From the NCBI GenBank assembly GCA_004020875.1, contig SAPZ01000004.1, positions 186,001-250,000 on the forward strand: a stretch of 64,000 nt of DNA, read 5' to 3'. Every line of letters starts with the position of its first letter. Position 1 is the first letter of the stretch. This DNA comes from Mesorhizobium sp. Its GTDB lineage: Bacteria; Pseudomonadota; Alphaproteobacteria; Rhizobiales; Rhizobiaceae. The translations under genes and the position numbers were made by a program. Positions 17,753 to 27,253 of this stretch are shown here, piece by piece. Below the pieces are notes generated by a model. The model was given only the letters and a program-made list of their open reading frames with translations, did not search any database and was not told the DNA's origin.

Positions 17753-20164
17753 ATGGCCAAGATATCCAAGGCTTCCGGCGACGGCGTTTTCGCAGTCCTC
17801 CCACTGCGCGATATCGTCGTGTTCCCGCATATGATCGTTCCGCTCTTCGTGGGCCGTGAAAAGTCGATCAAGGCGCTGGAAGAGGTGATGGGTCAGGAGA
17901 AGCAGATCCTGCTTGCCACCCAGATGAATGCAGCCGACGACGATCCTGAGCCCGATGCGATCTTCGACATCGGCACGCTCGCCAATGTGCTGCAGCTCTT
18001 GAAGCTTCCCGACGGAACCGTGAAGGTGCTGGTCGAGGGCGCCTCGCGCGCCAAGATCGTCTCGTTCACCGACCGCGCCGATTTCCATGAGGCCCGCGCC
18101 ACCGCGCTCGCCGAGCCGGAAGAGGAAGAGGTCGAGATCGAGGCGCTTGCCCGCTCGGTCGTCACCGACTTCGAGAACTACGTCAAGCTGAACAAGAAGA
18201 TCTCGCCCGAGGTGGTGGGTGCCGCCAGCCAGATCGACGACTATTCCAAGCTCGCCGACACGGTTGCCTCGCATCTCGCCATCAAGATCCCCGAGAAGCA
18301 GGAGATGCTCGCCACGCTTTCTGTGAAGGAGCGTCTGGAGAAGGCGATGGGCTTCATGGAAGCCGAAATCTCCGTGCTCCAGGTGGAGAAGCGCATCCGC
18401 TCGCGCGTCAAGCGCCAGATGGAGAAGACACAGCGCGAATACTACCTCAACGAGCAGATGAAGGCGATCCAGAAGGAGCTCGGCGAGGGTGAGGACGGCC
18501 GCGATGAGGCCGCCGAGATCGAGGCGCGCATCAAGAAGACCAAGCTCTCCAAGGAGGCCCGCGAGAAGGCGGAAGCCGAATTGAAGAAGCTGCGCTCGAT
18601 GTCGCCGATGTCGGCTGAATCGACGGTGGTGCGCAACTATCTCGACTGGCTGCTGTCGATCCCGTGGGGCAAGAACTCCAAGGTCAAGCAGGACCTGAAC
18701 TATGCGCAGGACGTGCTCGATGCCGACCATTTCGGTCTCGACAAAGTCAAGGAGCGTATCGTCGAGTATCTTGCAGTGCAGAGCCGGCAGAAGAAGCTGA
18801 AGGGGCCCATCCTGTGCCTCGTCGGACCGCCCGGCGTCGGCAAGACCTCGCTCGGCAAGTCGATCGCCAAGGCGACCGGCCGCGAGTTCATACGCATGGC
18901 GCTCGGCGGCGTGCGTGACGAGGCCGAGATCCGCGGTCACAGGCGGACCTATATCGGCTCGATGCCCGGCAAGGTCATCCAGTCGATGAAGAAGGCCAAG
19001 AAGTCCAACCCGCTCTTCCTGCTCGACGAGATCGACAAGATGGGCCAGGACTTCCGCGGCGATCCGTCATCGGCCCTGCTCGAGGTGCTCGATCCGGAGC
19101 AGAACTCGACGTTCATGGACCATTACCTCGAGGTCGAATACGACCTGTCGAGCGTGATGTTCGTGACCACGGCGAACACGCTGAACATCCCTGCGCCCTT
19201 GATGGACCGCATGGAGATCATCCGTATCGCCGGTTACACCGAGGACGAGAAGATCGAGATCGCCAAGCGCCACCTGATGCCCAAGGTGATACGTGACCAT
19301 GCCCTGCAGCCGAACGAATTCTCGGTCGGCGAGGACGCGATCCGCGGCATCATCCAGACCTATACGCGGGAAGCCGGCGTGCGAAGCCTTGAGCGCGAGC
19401 TGATGAAGCTCGGGCGCAAGGCGGTGACCGAGATCCTGCGGACGAAGAAGAAGACGGTGAAGATCACGGCGGAAAACCTCGCCGATTATCTTGGCGTGCC
19501 GCGCTTCCGCTTCGGCCAGGTCGAGGCCGACGATCAGGTCGGCGTGGTCACGGGTCTTGCCTGGACGGAAGTCGGCGGCGAGCTGCTGACGATCGAAGGC
19601 GTCATGATGCCCGGCAAGGGCCGCATGACGGTGACCGGCAACTTGCGCGACGTGATGAAGGAATCGATCTCGGCGGCTGCTTCCTATGTCCGCTCGCGCG
19701 CCATCGATTTCGGCATCGAGCCGCCGCTGTTCGACAAGCGCGACATCCACGTCCACTTGCCGGAGGGCGCGACCCCGAAGGACGGCCCGTCCGCCGGTGC
19801 CGCTATGGCCACGGCCATCGTGTCGGTGCTGACGGGTATCCCGGTCCGGGCCGATGTGGCGATGACCGGCGAGATCACGCTGCGTGGCCGCATCCTGCCG
19901 ATCGGGGGCCTGAAGGAGAAGCTGCTCGCGGCTTTGCGAGGCGGCATCAAGAAGGTCCTGATCCCGGAAGAGAACGTCAAGGATCTGGCGGACATTCCGG
20001 ACAATGTGAAGAACGGCATGGAGATCGTTCCAGTCTCGCGGGTCGGCGAGGTGCTCGCGCACGCGCTCACCCGGATGCCGGAGCCGATCGAGTGGGTCGA
20101 GCCGGTCAGTGCGCCGGCTCCGGTCGACAGCGGCGACGATGCCGGAAAGTCGCTGGCGCACTAA
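17753..20164 (+). CDS. lon: ATP-dependent protease La
   Basis: The 803-residue hexameric protease degrades misfolded and regulatory proteins. Domains in order: N-terminal LON substrate domain (about 12-205), coiled helical linker, AAA+ module with Walker A GPPGVGKT (about residue 358), and C-terminal peptidase domain with Ser680 in [10 protein letters not shown] and Lys723 in [13 protein letters not shown] 17753 was chosen over an in-frame ATG at 17738, because AAAGG lies seven bases before it. A weak heat-shock-like element (CTTGAT at 17587, 17 bp, CCACCTAA) is upstream. A 10-bp inverted repeat spans the stop codon. Confidence 0.96.
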   Translation: MAKISKASGDGVFAVLPLRDIVVFPHMIVPLFVGREKSIKALEEVMGQEKQILLATQMNAADDDPEPDAIFDIGTLANVLQLLKLPDGTVKVLVEGASRAKIVSFTDRADFHEARATALAEPEEEEVEIEALARSVVTDFENYVKLNKKISPEVVGAASQIDDYSKLADTVASHLAIKIPEKQEMLATLSVKERLEKAMGFMEAEISVLQVEKRIRSRVKRQMEKTQREYYLNEQMKAIQKELGEGEDGRDEAAEIEARIKKTKLSKEAREKAEAELKKLRSMSPMSAESTVVRNYLDWLLSIPWGKNSKVKQDLNYAQDVLDADHFGLDKVKERIVEYLAVQSRQKKLKGPILCLVGPPGVGKTSLGKSIAKATGREFIRMALGGVRDEAEIRGHRRTYIGSMPGKVIQSMKKAKKSNPLFLLDEIDKMGQDFRGDPSSALLEVLDPEQNSTFMDHYLEVEYDLSSVMFVTTANTLNIPAPLMDRMEIIRIAGYTEDEKIEIAKRHLMPKVIRDHALQPNEFSVGEDAIRGIIQTYTREAGVRSLERELMKLGRKAVTEILRTKKKTVKITAENLADYLGVPRFRFGQVEADDQVGVVTGLAWTEVGGELLTIEGVMMPGKGRMTVTGNLRDVMKESISAAASYVRSRAIDFGIEPPLFDKRDIHVHLPEGATPKDGPSAGAAMATAIVSVLTGIPVRADVAMTGEITLRGRILPIGGLKEKLLAALRGGIKKVLIPEENVKDLADIPDNVKNGMEIVPVSRVGEVLAHALTRMPEPIEWVEPVSAPAPVDSGDDAGKSLAH

Positions 20165-20180
20165 CAAAAGTTGTTAGTGC
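20158..20180. repeat. Perfect inverted repeat across the lon stop codon
   Basis: GCACTAACAA (20158-20167) and TTGTTAGTGC (20171-20180) are perfect complements around AAG. The left arm contains the last sense bases and the TAA stop of lon. It is followed 15 bases later by a clear terminator. Confidence 0.7.
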
Positions 20181-20195
20181 AACGCACAATGAGAG

Positions 20196-20221
20196 AGCCG
20201 GGCCGTGAGCCCGGCTTTTTC
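20196..20221 (+). terminator. lon rho-independent terminator
   Basis: AGCCGGGC (20196-20203) pairs with GCCCGGCT (20209-20216) with a 5-base loop, ending in TTTTT. This is the canonical form. Confidence 0.85.
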
Positions 20222-20276
20222 ATGTGAAAAAGCCATGAAAAAATGGAAAAAAGCCCGGAATTCCGCGGTTTTCGGC

Positions 20277-20305
20277 TTGGGTTCCTGAACGCTTCTTTCT
20301 AAAGT
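20277..20305 (+). promoter_or_regulatory. Possible promoter of hupB
   Basis: TTGGGT (20277-20282), a 17-bp spacer and TAAAGT (20300-20305) resemble a sigma-70-type promoter 56 bp before the HU gene. Only partial consensus is seen. Confidence 0.4.
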
Positions 20306-20360
20306 CCGTTTCCTGCCGGATGAGTCGTAAGTTCCGGTTTTCTCATGGAAGGGAATTTTG

Positions 20361-20633
20361 ATGAACAAGAACGAACTGGTGTCCGCTGTCGCCGATGCCG
20401 CAAGCATTTCGAAGGCTGATGCGCAGTCCGCCGTCGATGCGGTGTTCTCCGTGATCACAGGCGAACTGAAGAAGGGCGGCGATGTCCGGCTTGTCGGCTT
20501 CGGAAATTTCACCGTGTCAAAACGCGCTGCTTCGACCGGCCGCAATCCGCAGACCGGCGCCGAAGTGAAGATTCCGGCGCGCACCGTGCCGAAGTTCTCG
20601 GCTGGCAAGGGCCTCAAAGACGCGGTCAACTAA
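20361..20633 (+). CDS. hupB: DNA-binding protein HU
   Basis: The 90-residue nucleoid protein is a complete HU/IHF-family member. It begins MNKNELVSAVADAASISKA (helix 1-2), has the VRLVGFGNFTVSKRAA core and the DNA-binding beta-arm with GRNPQTGAEVKIPA, and ends in the FSAGKGLKDAVN helix. It binds and bends DNA non-specifically as a dimer. The ATG at 20361 follows GGAAGGGAA. Position after lon is conserved in many proteobacteria. A strong terminator follows. Confidence 0.96.
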   Translation: MNKNELVSAVADAASISKADAQSAVDAVFSVITGELKKGGDVRLVGFGNFTVSKRAASTGRNPQTGAEVKIPARTVPKFSAGKGLKDAVN

Positions 20634-20653
20634 GACCTTTTTCTTTAAGTGCG

Positions 20654-20686
20654 GAAAAGCCGGGCTTGCCCGGCTTTTCTTTTTTC
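20654..20686 (+). terminator. hupB rho-independent terminator
   Basis: GAAAAGCCGGGC (20654-20665) and GCCCGGCTTTTC (20668-20679) form a perfect 12-bp stem, followed by TTTTTT. Because the stem begins with A-rich bases, it may also stop transcripts from the convergent reductase gene. Confidence 0.9.
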
Positions 20687-20704
20687 AGTCGATAGGCAGC
20701 CGGT

Positions 20705-21727
20705 TCAGGCCGTCGGCGCGTCGGCGCGCATCAGGCCTTCCTGTTTCAAATCCGCCCACAGCGCCGCCGGTATTTTGGTGTCGAGCAGCGCCCGGTTGCT
20801 TTCAACTTCGGCAGGCCGCTGGCCGCCTGGGATCACCGACATCACCGAAGGGTGCTGCAGCGGGAATTGCAGCGCCGCTTCGATCAGGCGCACATTGTGG
20901 CGCTTGCAGACGGCCTCGATACGCGCCACGCGATCAAGGATCTCCTTCGGCGCCTCGCTATAATTGTAGAAGGCGCCAGGCTTCGGCCCGGTCGCAAGCA
21001 CGCCGGAATTGTAGGGGCCGCCCAGCACGATGCCGATGCCGCGCTTCTGGCAAAGCGGCAGGAAGGACTGCAGCGCTTCCTGTTCGAGCAGCGTGTAGCG
21101 GCCGGCGAGCAGGAACAGATCGAAGTCGCCACGCTCGGCGAGCGTCTGGGCGACCTGCCACTCATTGATGCCGCCGCCGAAGGCCTTGATCACCCCTTGG
21201 TCGCGCAGCGAAAGCAGCCCGTAATAGCCGGACGACATGAACTCCTCGATGCGGGCATCCGAGGCTTCCTTGCTGCCATGGGTGAAGATGTCGACGTCGT
21301 GCACGAAGAGGATGTCGATGCGGTCGACGCCAAGGCGCTCCAGGGAGGCCTCGAAGGAGCGCATGACGCCGTCATAGGAGTAGTCGTAGACTTCCCTGCG
21401 CGACGGCGTCTCGAAGAACTTGCCGATGCCGGTGCGCTGGTCCGGCGGGGCGACGCGCATGAGGCGGCCGACCTTGCTCGACAGCACATAGTCGTCACGC
21501 TTCCTGCCGCGCAGGAAGGGGTTGAGGCGAGTTTCCGACAGGCCAAGGCCGTATAGCGGCGCGGTGTCGAAATAGCGGCATCCAGCCGCCCATGCCGCTT
21601 CCAGGGTGGCAGAGGCGTCCTCGTCAGAGATGGCGCGGTAGAGATTGCCGAGCGGCGCGGTGCCGAAGCCGAGCTCGGTGAAGGTGATGCCGCCATTGCC
21701 GATGCGGTCGAAGTGCCGTGTCTTCAT
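20705..21727 (-). CDS. Aldo/keto reductase (sugar dehydrogenase type)
   Basis: The 340-residue NAD(P)-dependent oxidoreductase has the AKR order: ELGFGTAPLGNLY N-terminal strand, FDTAPLYGLGLSE with catalytic Asp and Tyr, SSKVGRLM with Lys, LFVHDVD with the histidine, and C-terminal VMSVIPGGQRP for cofactor binding. It looks like the D-threo-aldose/L-fucose 1-dehydrogenase or pyridoxal 4-dehydrogenase branch. Start 21727 is the family N-terminus; 47 more in-frame residues upstream were rejected. It heads a carbohydrate island and is divergent from the SIS gene, so it may oxidise the imported sugar. Confidence 0.85.
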   Translation of the reverse strand: MKTRHFDRIGNGGITFTELGFGTAPLGNLYRAISDEDASATLEAAWAAGCRYFDTAPLYGLGLSETRLNPFLRGRKRDDYVLSSKVGRLMRVAPPDQRTGIGKFFETPSRREVYDYSYDGVMRSFEASLERLGVDRIDILFVHDVDIFTHGSKEASDARIEEFMSSGYYGLLSLRDQGVIKAFGGGINEWQVAQTLAERGDFDLFLLAGRYTLLEQEALQSFLPLCQKRGIGIVLGGPYNSGVLATGPKPGAFYNYSEAPKEILDRVARIEAVCKRHNVRLIEAALQFPLQHPSVMSVIPGGQRPAEVESNRALLDTKIPAALWADLKQEGLMRADAPTA

Positions 21728-21911
21728 GTTTGACCATGTCCTGGAGTGATTTGTCTGACATGACACTATCACGCTGGTGGCCCAGCAAAAGTGCCGAGGC
21801 TCGTTGGACAGCGATTTTCGCAATGGTAGCATGAACAAAAACAAGGCTTTCGCGGGAGCGTGCCGCAAGCCGATAGGGACTCGCTATATCGCGCAGACAG
21901 GGTGAGCCGTC

Positions 21912-22478
21912 ATGACCGAAGCCGGATCAGGCATGTTCGCGACCGCGCTGAACGAAGTTGGCGCGGTGCTGGCGCGCACGGATGAAGCCAGGATCGACGC
22001 CGCCTGCCAAATGCTGGCCGGCGCGGGCAGGGTCGCCGTCTACGGCTGCGGCCGCGAGGCGCTGCAGGTGAAGGGCTTCGCCATGCGGCTCTACCATCTC
22101 GGCCTGCCGGTCTCGGTGGTCGGCGACATGACCACGCCGCCGCTGGGGCAGGGCGACGTGTTCCTGGCGAGTTCGGGGCCGGGCGAGACCACCACGGTGC
22201 TGACCTTGATGCGGGTTGCGCGCGATGCCGGCGCGACGGTGCTGCTCTTGACGGCCGAACCGGCAGGCAGCGCGGCGAAACTCGCCGATTTCATCCTGGT
22301 CGTTCCCGCCCAGACCATGGCGAGTGACCAGGGCGCGGCAAGAAGCTCGGTCCTGCCCATGGGCTCGCTGTTCGAAGGCGCGCTGTTCCTTTTGTTCGAG
22401 ATCATGGTGCTGAAGCTCCAGGCGCTGACCAATGCGACGCCGGAAGCGATGCGCGCCAGGCACACCAATATGGAGTAG
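21912..22478 (+). CDS. SIS-domain sugar phosphate isomerase (6-phospho-3-hexuloisomerase-like)
   Basis: The 188-residue protein is a single SIS domain. VAVYGCGREALQVKGFAMRL forms the first strand and helix, FLASSGPGETTTV is the phosphate-binding Ser/Thr loop, and QGAARSSVLPMGSLFEGALF matches the hexuloisomerase (PHI/HxlB) end region. Reaction and sugar are inferred only at the isomerase level. The creatininase-family gene follows after 3 bp, so they are translationally linked. No hexulose-6-phosphate synthase partner is present, which argues against a formaldehyde-fixation role. Confidence 0.8.
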   Translation: MTEAGSGMFATALNEVGAVLARTDEARIDAACQMLAGAGRVAVYGCGREALQVKGFAMRLYHLGLPVSVVGDMTTPPLGQGDVFLASSGPGETTTVLTLMRVARDAGATVLLLTAEPAGSAAKLADFILVVPAQTMASDQGAARSSVLPMGSLFEGALFLLFEIMVLKLQALTNATPEAMRARHTNME

Positions 22479-22481
22479 GGA

Positions 22482-23225
22482 ATGCGCTACGAGTTGATGC
22501 TGCCTCACCAGATCCGCAAGGCGATCGAGGAGAACTGGCCGGTCGTGCTGCCGCTCGGCGTGCTCGAATATCATGGCGAGCACATGGCGGTCGGCATGGA
22601 TACGCTGGCGGTCATCAAGACGGTGGAACTGATCGAGAAGGAGGGGGACCTCGTCATCCTGCCTCCCTTCTATTACGGCGCGGCAAGCTATGCGGTGGCT
22701 CCGCCGGAAGGCAGCGGCTCGGTGCAGGTCGGCGGTCGGGTGCTTTCGCCTTTCGCCGAGGAATTGTTCTACGGCCTGCTGCGCATCGGCTTCCGCAACA
22801 TCCACGCCATCATCCACCACCAGACCGAGAATTTCGTGGCCGGCATGCCGACCGACCTCGCCTTCAAGACCGCCGGCCGCCAGGCGATCTTCCGCTTTCT
22901 GGAAATGGAACGTGGCGAGGGTTGGTGGGGGTCGAACAGCATGGCCGATTACTATGCCGGCCATGCACAGGGCGAGAATGTCTTCAACTGGGTGCAGGTG
23001 CATCCGCTGATGCCGGCCGCGATGAACGGCAAATATCCGTTCGATCACGCCGGCAAAGGCGAAACCTCGCTGATGCTGGCGCTATGTCCCGAGGCTGTGG
23101 ACGAGAAGCATTTCGCCGACAACACCGGCTGGTACACGAAAGACGCAGCCGAGGCATCGGCGGGCCTCGGCAAGATCGGTGTTGCGATGATCCTTGATCA
23201 TCTGCGATCGATCCTGATGCGATAG
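22482..23225 (+). CDS. Creatininase-family amidohydrolase
   Basis: This 247-residue protein has the creatininase fold signature: VLPLGVLEYHGEHMAVGMDT, with Glu, His and Asp metal ligands, then PPFYYGAASYA, and later a FRNIHAIIHHQTEN metal-binding segment. The family includes creatininase, a formamidopyrimidine hydrolase and 3-dehydro-scyllo-inosose hydrolase. Given the SIS, AKR, mutarotase, kinase and ABC neighbours, hydrolysis of a sugar or cyclitol derivative (ring opening) is more plausible than creatinine metabolism. That is inference. It converges on the importer permease genes. Confidence 0.8.
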   Translation: MRYELMLPHQIRKAIEENWPVVLPLGVLEYHGEHMAVGMDTLAVIKTVELIEKEGDLVILPPFYYGAASYAVAPPEGSGSVQVGGRVLSPFAEELFYGLLRIGFRNIHAIIHHQTENFVAGMPTDLAFKTAGRQAIFRFLEMERGEGWWGSNSMADYYAGHAQGENVFNWVQVHPLMPAAMNGKYPFDHAGKGETSLMLALCPEAVDEKHFADNTGWYTKDAAEASAGLGKIGVAMILDHLRSILMR

Positions 23226-23233
23226 GCGCGGTT

Positions 23234-23255
23234 CCTTCCCCCACAAGGGGGAAGG
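23234..23255. repeat. Palindrome between convergent genes, terminator-like
   Basis: CCTTCCCCC (23234-23242) and GGGGGAAGG (23247-23255) form a perfect 9-bp stem with an ACAA loop, in the 40-bp space between convergent genes. It may end both transcripts. Its sequence resembles part of the longer intergenic repeat at 62656-62740. Confidence 0.6.
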
Positions 23256-23265
23256 AGAGGTCCAG

Positions 23266-24183
23266 CTACTTCACCGAGCCGGCCGTCATGCCCATGATCA
23301 GGTACCGCTCGAGCGCGATGCCGATGATGGCGAGGGGCGCGATCGCGGCGGTGGCCAGGGCTGCCATCGACCACCAGTTGATGCCTTGCGAGCCGGTCTG
23401 GCTCGCGACCATGACGGGGATTGTCTTGGCGTCGGTCGACGTCAGAAGCGCGGCGAAGAAATACTCGTTCCAGCACAGCACCATCGCCAGGATGAAAGCG
23501 GCGACCATGCCGGGCAGGGCTATCGGCATGACGATGCGGAAGAAGGCTCCCCAGATCGACAGCCCGTCGACCAACGCCGCTTCCTCCAATTCGACGGGAA
23601 TGGAGTTGAACTGGTCGCGCATGATCCAGATCACGATCGGCAGCACCATCAGCGTGTAGAGGAGCACCAGCCCGATGCGGGTGTCGAGGAGCGCAACCTC
23701 ACGGTAGAGCACCAGGAAGGGGAGCGCCAGCACGACCGGCGGCAGGATCAACTGCGACAGGAAGAAGAATGAGATGTCCTCGTTCCTGAACCAGGCGAAT
23801 TTGTAGCGGTAACGGACAAGGCCATAGGCGGCGAGGCTGCCGATGATGATGGCGAGAGCCGATGCGCCTACCGAGGTGATAACCGAGTTCATGAAGCGCT
23901 TGAGGAACTCGTCGCGGACGGTCGAGGTCTGGAAGATCGAATCCGGCGATAGGCCGAGCGAGCGCCAGCCCTTCCAGTCCGGTGTGAAGTCGACGAAGGG
24001 AATGAGATGGCCTTGCGTGACGTCGACCGCCGATTTGAACGAGGTGGTGATCGTCCAGTAGATCGGAAACAGGCACACGAATGCCCAGAAGGCAAGCGCG
24101 CCATAGATGAAGACGCGGCTGGTGATGAAAGCCGCCGGCGAGCGGATTTCGGAAACGGTGTAGTCGGTGGTCTGGACGCTCAT
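23266..24183 (-). CDS. Carbohydrate ABC transporter permease (MalG type)
   Basis: The 305-residue inner-membrane protein has six predicted transmembrane segments, the first at about residues 25-50. The EAA loop that docks on the ATPase is seen as ELEEAALVDGLSIWGAFFRIVMP about 80 residues before the C-terminus. It is the last gene of the minus-strand operon binding protein-MalF-MalG, 8 bp after the MalF-type gene. The ATPase is encoded separately on the plus strand. Substrate is probably a mono- or disaccharide or polyol. Confidence 0.9.
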   Translation of the reverse strand: MSVQTTDYTVSEIRSPAAFITSRVFIYGALAFWAFVCLFPIYWTITTSFKSAVDVTQGHLIPFVDFTPDWKGWRSLGLSPDSIFQTSTVRDEFLKRFMNSVITSVGASALAIIIGSLAAYGLVRYRYKFAWFRNEDISFFFLSQLILPPVVLALPFLVLYREVALLDTRIGLVLLYTLMVLPIVIWIMRDQFNSIPVELEEAALVDGLSIWGAFFRIVMPIALPGMVAAFILAMVLCWNEYFFAALLTSTDAKTIPVMVASQTGSQGINWWSMAALATAAIAPLAIIGIALERYLIMGMTAGSVK

Positions 24184-24191
24184 GATGCCGC

Positions 24192-25307
24192 TCAGTTGAC
24201 GTTGCGCACGAAGCGACTGGCGACTTTCAGCAGCCAGGTCACAAAGACGACGATGATGATCAGATAGGCCATGGCCAGCATGGTGCCGTAGCCGACATTC
24301 GAGCGGTCACGATATTCGCGATAGATGAAGCTCGACACGGAATCGGTGGCGCCGCCGGGGCCGCCGGAGGTGAGCGTGATGATGATGTCGGCGAGCTTCA
24401 GCTTGAAGATGATGCGCAGGATCACCGCCGTCACGGACACCGGCAGCATCAGAGGAAAGGTGACCTGCCAGAAGGTTTGCCATGCGTTCGCGCCGTCGAC
24501 ACGGGCGGCCTCCAGCACCTCGCGCGACATCGCCTGCAGGCCGGCAAGCAGCATGATCATCATGAACGGGATGAAGGTCCAGGCGTCGAGCATCATGATC
24601 GAGATGCGGGCGGTGATGGGATCGGAGAAAAAGGCGGGATTGTCCCAGCCGAGATAGCGCGCCAGCGTCGCGGCCGGTCCGAACCGGTACTCCATCAGCG
24701 ATTTGCCGACCATCCAGGACACGGCGACCGGCGACAGCATGAGCGGCAGCAGGAAGACGACGCGGAAGAATTTGCGGGCCCGTATCTGCGCGTTGAGCAG
24801 CAGCGCCAGACCGAAGGCGATGACGTATTCGACCAGCACCGCAAGCACATAGAGCACCATGTTGAACAGCGCGTTGCGGTAGTAGGGGTCGGCCAGCATC
24901 TGCCAGAAATTGTCGAGGCCGTTGAACCTGCGGCCTGTAAACGAACTGAGGTTCCAGTCGGTGAGCGCGATGTAGAAGCCGAACAGTGTCGGGAAGATCA
25001 CCATGGCGATGGTGAAGAGCAGCGCCGGCAAAAGGAACAGCGCGCGCTGCCCGTCCTCGCCGCGCGTTAGCACCTGCCAGGCGCCGAGTGCCGCGCCCCA
25101 CAGGATGTAGGCGTAGACCACGGGGCGCCAGGTGTCGAAACCGACCGTGGACATCTCAGTCTTGTAGAGGATCTGAACGACGATGATCGCCAGCAGGAAA
25201 AGCGTTGCAATGGCCAGCAGGCCCCATCCGAGGCGCTTTCGTCCTTGCGGGATCAGGTCGGCCGGATTCGCCGGCCACGCGTTCGCGGTCGAAGTCTGCT
25301 CAGCCAC
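24192..25307 (-). CDS. Carbohydrate ABC transporter permease (MalF type)
   Basis: The 371-residue protein is longer than many MalF/UgpA homologues because of extra N-terminal membrane segments (about residues 30-115), then a periplasmic loop with GFYIALTDWNLSSF and the permease core. The EAA loop is SREVLEAARVDGANAWQTFWQVTFP. It pairs with the MalG-type protein to make the channel. A perfect 11-bp hairpin lies in the 92-bp gap between this gene and the upstream binding-protein gene. Confidence 0.9.
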   Translation of the reverse strand: MAEQTSTANAWPANPADLIPQGRKRLGWGLLAIATLFLLAIIVVQILYKTEMSTVGFDTWRPVVYAYILWGAALGAWQVLTRGEDGQRALFLLPALLFTIAMVIFPTLFGFYIALTDWNLSSFTGRRFNGLDNFWQMLADPYYRNALFNMVLYVLAVLVEYVIAFGLALLLNAQIRARKFFRVVFLLPLMLSPVAVSWMVGKSLMEYRFGPAATLARYLGWDNPAFFSDPITARISIMMLDAWTFIPFMMIMLLAGLQAMSREVLEAARVDGANAWQTFWQVTFPLMLPVSVTAVILRIIFKLKLADIIITLTSGGPGGATDSVSSFIYREYRDRSNVGYGTMLAMAYLIIIVVFVTWLLKVASRFVRNVN

Positions 25308-25349
25308 TCTTGCCTCTTAGCGCATCAAACCGGCTGGGCCGGTAAAGAT

Positions 25350-25380
25350 GCGGCCCGATGACGATGTGCCATCGGGCCGC
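25350..25380 (-). promoter_or_regulatory. Intercistronic hairpin behind binding-protein gene
   Basis: GCGGCCCGATG (25350-25360) is the perfect complement of CATCGGGCCGC (25370-25380), with a 9-base loop and no T-tract. On the minus-strand transcript it lies 20 bases after the binding-protein stop and before the permeases, where such hairpins protect upstream mRNA from 3' decay. Confidence 0.65.
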
Positions 25381-25399
25381 GGACGTCTCATAGGTCAGC

Positions 25400-27064
25400 C
25401 TACATGCCGAGCGAGGCTTTGTAGAGCTTGATCTGGTTTTCGCGGCCGATCTGGTCCGTCAGCTTTTCCCAGGCCGCCGCGATTGCGTCAGCACCTTCCT
25501 GCGCCTTCATCTTGCCGGCGAAGGTGTTGGCCAGGATGTCCTCGGCGGCGGAGTAGTACTGGAAGATGCCGGGGATGCGCGGCTCAATTGCACCATTCGG
25601 ATGGTTGTAGGAGTTGAACTGGGAGTCAAGGTAGTTCGTGATGAATGCCTTGTCGTACCCGGCCGCCACCCATTCGTCGATGTTGTGCTGGCTGTTGCGG
25701 TAGCACTGGAAGCCAGACGGATACATGGCCGTCCAGATTGCCAGATCCTTGCCACCAAGATGCGCCGCGGCGCTCCAGGCGGCTTTCTGTTTTTTCGGAT
25801 CGCTATCGACGCGGGCCATGACATAGATGCCCCAGCCGAGATAGGCGAGGTTGGGAGCAAAATTAGGACCGCTCGGCAGCTTTTCCCATTTCCCGGTCTT
25901 GGAATTGTAAACGTCGTCCGAGCCCGGCAGGATGTCAAAGCCGCAAAGGTCGCCAATCACAGAGGAATCGTTGGTTTTGGCGTTGGAGCCGATGTCACCC
26001 CACCAGGGGATCATTGAACCTGTTCCGGCCAGGAACTGCTGGAAACCAGTGGTGTTCGGATCCGCGTTGATCTGGTCGGCGGGCTCGGAGGGCAGGGCGT
26101 CGATGACGTCCTGGATTGCACGCACCCAGGCCGGATTGTTGATGCGCGGCTTCATCGTGTCGGCGTCGAACAGCCAAGCCTTGTCGTCCGGGTGCTTGGC
26201 ATACGCGGTCGCGCGGCTGCCAAGGAAGTAGAAGCCGAAACCGCCCCATGGCTTGGGCGCATCGAGATAGCCGTAGACGTCCTGGCCCTTGAACTTCTTG
26301 CCCTTGAGGAACTTGGTCACGGCCTGGACCTGCTGCCAGGTCTTCGGCACGCCCCATTCGCCGGCGCCACCGCTGTCCTTCCACTGCTTGGCGAGGTCGG
26401 CATCGGCGAACACGTCGGTGCGATAGTTGAAGTTATGCGTATCGCCATCGATCGTCACGCGATACTGCTTGCCGTTCCAGGTGCCAACCGGCGGCTTCAG
26501 GTAGTTGACCAGGTCGTCTATGTCGATCTGCTTCTTGACCCAGTCCGGCATTTCCGAAGTGAGCCCCTTGCCGCAGACATCGCCCTCGAAAGGCGCGCCC
26601 ATCTCAGCGATGTCGAAGTCGACGGTACCGGTGGCGATCGATTGTTGCAGGCGGGCGTTGTAATCGGCCTGCGCAAGGTCGATCCAGCTGATCTTGGCGC
26701 CGGTATAAGCCTCCCACGGCTTCAGGAAGCCGCGGAACAGCACGTTGTGCAGGTTCTGGTTGTTGAGGCCCATGAATTTGAGCTCGACACCGGCGAACTC
26801 ACCTTCCTTGACGTTGGACTTGGTTCCGCCAAGGCAAAGCTCTCCGACCTTCTGGAAGTCGGCATCAGTCGGCTGGCCTTTGCCGACGCCCGGAATCTGC
26901 AGGATCTTCGCGCGCAGACCATCGTCGGCTGCGGCCGGTTTCGTCAGCGCGCCGAGGCCGGCGCCGGACGCGGCCGCGACTGCCGCCATACTGGCGGCAC
27001 CTTTCAGCACATCGCGGCGGCTCGCGCCGGCGCGCATCAGTTTTTCATACAGATCGACTCTCAT
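25400..27064 (-). CDS. ABC transporter extracellular solute-binding protein, Tat-type signal
   Basis: The 554-residue protein has a twin-arginine signal peptide (ASRRDVLKGAASMAAVAAAS), suggesting export in folded form, and a family-1 solute-binding domain with blocks such as VELKFMGLNNQN, MGAPFEGDV and WGVPKTWQQV. It is larger than the usual 400-450 residues. ATG 27064 follows GGGAGGAAC. It is the first gene of the importer operon, divergent from the ATPase gene. The substrate is probably carbohydrate-like judging from the operon, but no binding residue can be assigned from the sequence. Confidence 0.88.
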   Translation of the reverse strand: MRVDLYEKLMRAGASRRDVLKGAASMAAVAAASGAGLGALTKPAAADDGLRAKILQIPGVGKGQPTDADFQKVGELCLGGTKSNVKEGEFAGVELKFMGLNNQNLHNVLFRGFLKPWEAYTGAKISWIDLAQADYNARLQQSIATGTVDFDIAEMGAPFEGDVCGKGLTSEMPDWVKKQIDIDDLVNYLKPPVGTWNGKQYRVTIDGDTHNFNYRTDVFADADLAKQWKDSGGAGEWGVPKTWQQVQAVTKFLKGKKFKGQDVYGYLDAPKPWGGFGFYFLGSRATAYAKHPDDKAWLFDADTMKPRINNPAWVRAIQDVIDALPSEPADQINADPNTTGFQQFLAGTGSMIPWWGDIGSNAKTNDSSVIGDLCGFDILPGSDDVYNSKTGKWEKLPSGPNFAPNLAYLGWGIYVMARVDSDPKKQKAAWSAAAHLGGKDLAIWTAMYPSGFQCYRNSQHNIDEWVAAGYDKAFITNYLDSQFNSYNHPNGAIEPRIPGIFQYYSAAEDILANTFAGKMKAQEGADAIAAAWEKLTDQIGRENQIKLYKASLGM

Positions 27065-27240
27065 CTTCAGGTTCCTCCCAGAACTTCAGTCGTGAATTGA
27101 TTTTGCCAATCTCTCGGACGTCGAAACGTCTGCGGTTCTCCTATACCATAGGGGGACGTGGGGCCCCACCCTGCGTCGCCTGGAGTTCCGATTTCCGGGA
27201 TAAAGACCGGCTGTCGGATTTGGCACTCGCCACTATTCGC

Positions 27241-27252
27241 GTAATCGATTAC
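27241..27252. promoter_or_regulatory. LacI-family-type operator palindrome
   Basis: GTAATCGATTAC is a perfect 12-bp palindrome that fits the LacI-family half-site pattern GNAANCGNTTNC at every fixed base. It lies between the divergent binding-protein and ATPase genes, just before the -35 at 27254. No LacI-family gene is present in the window. Confidence 0.6.
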
Positions 27253-27253
27253 C

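Noticed and set aside
21912..22478. SIS gene as part of a formaldehyde ribulose-monophosphate pathway
   Set aside because: No hexulose-6-phosphate synthase is nearby, and the context is sugar uptake.
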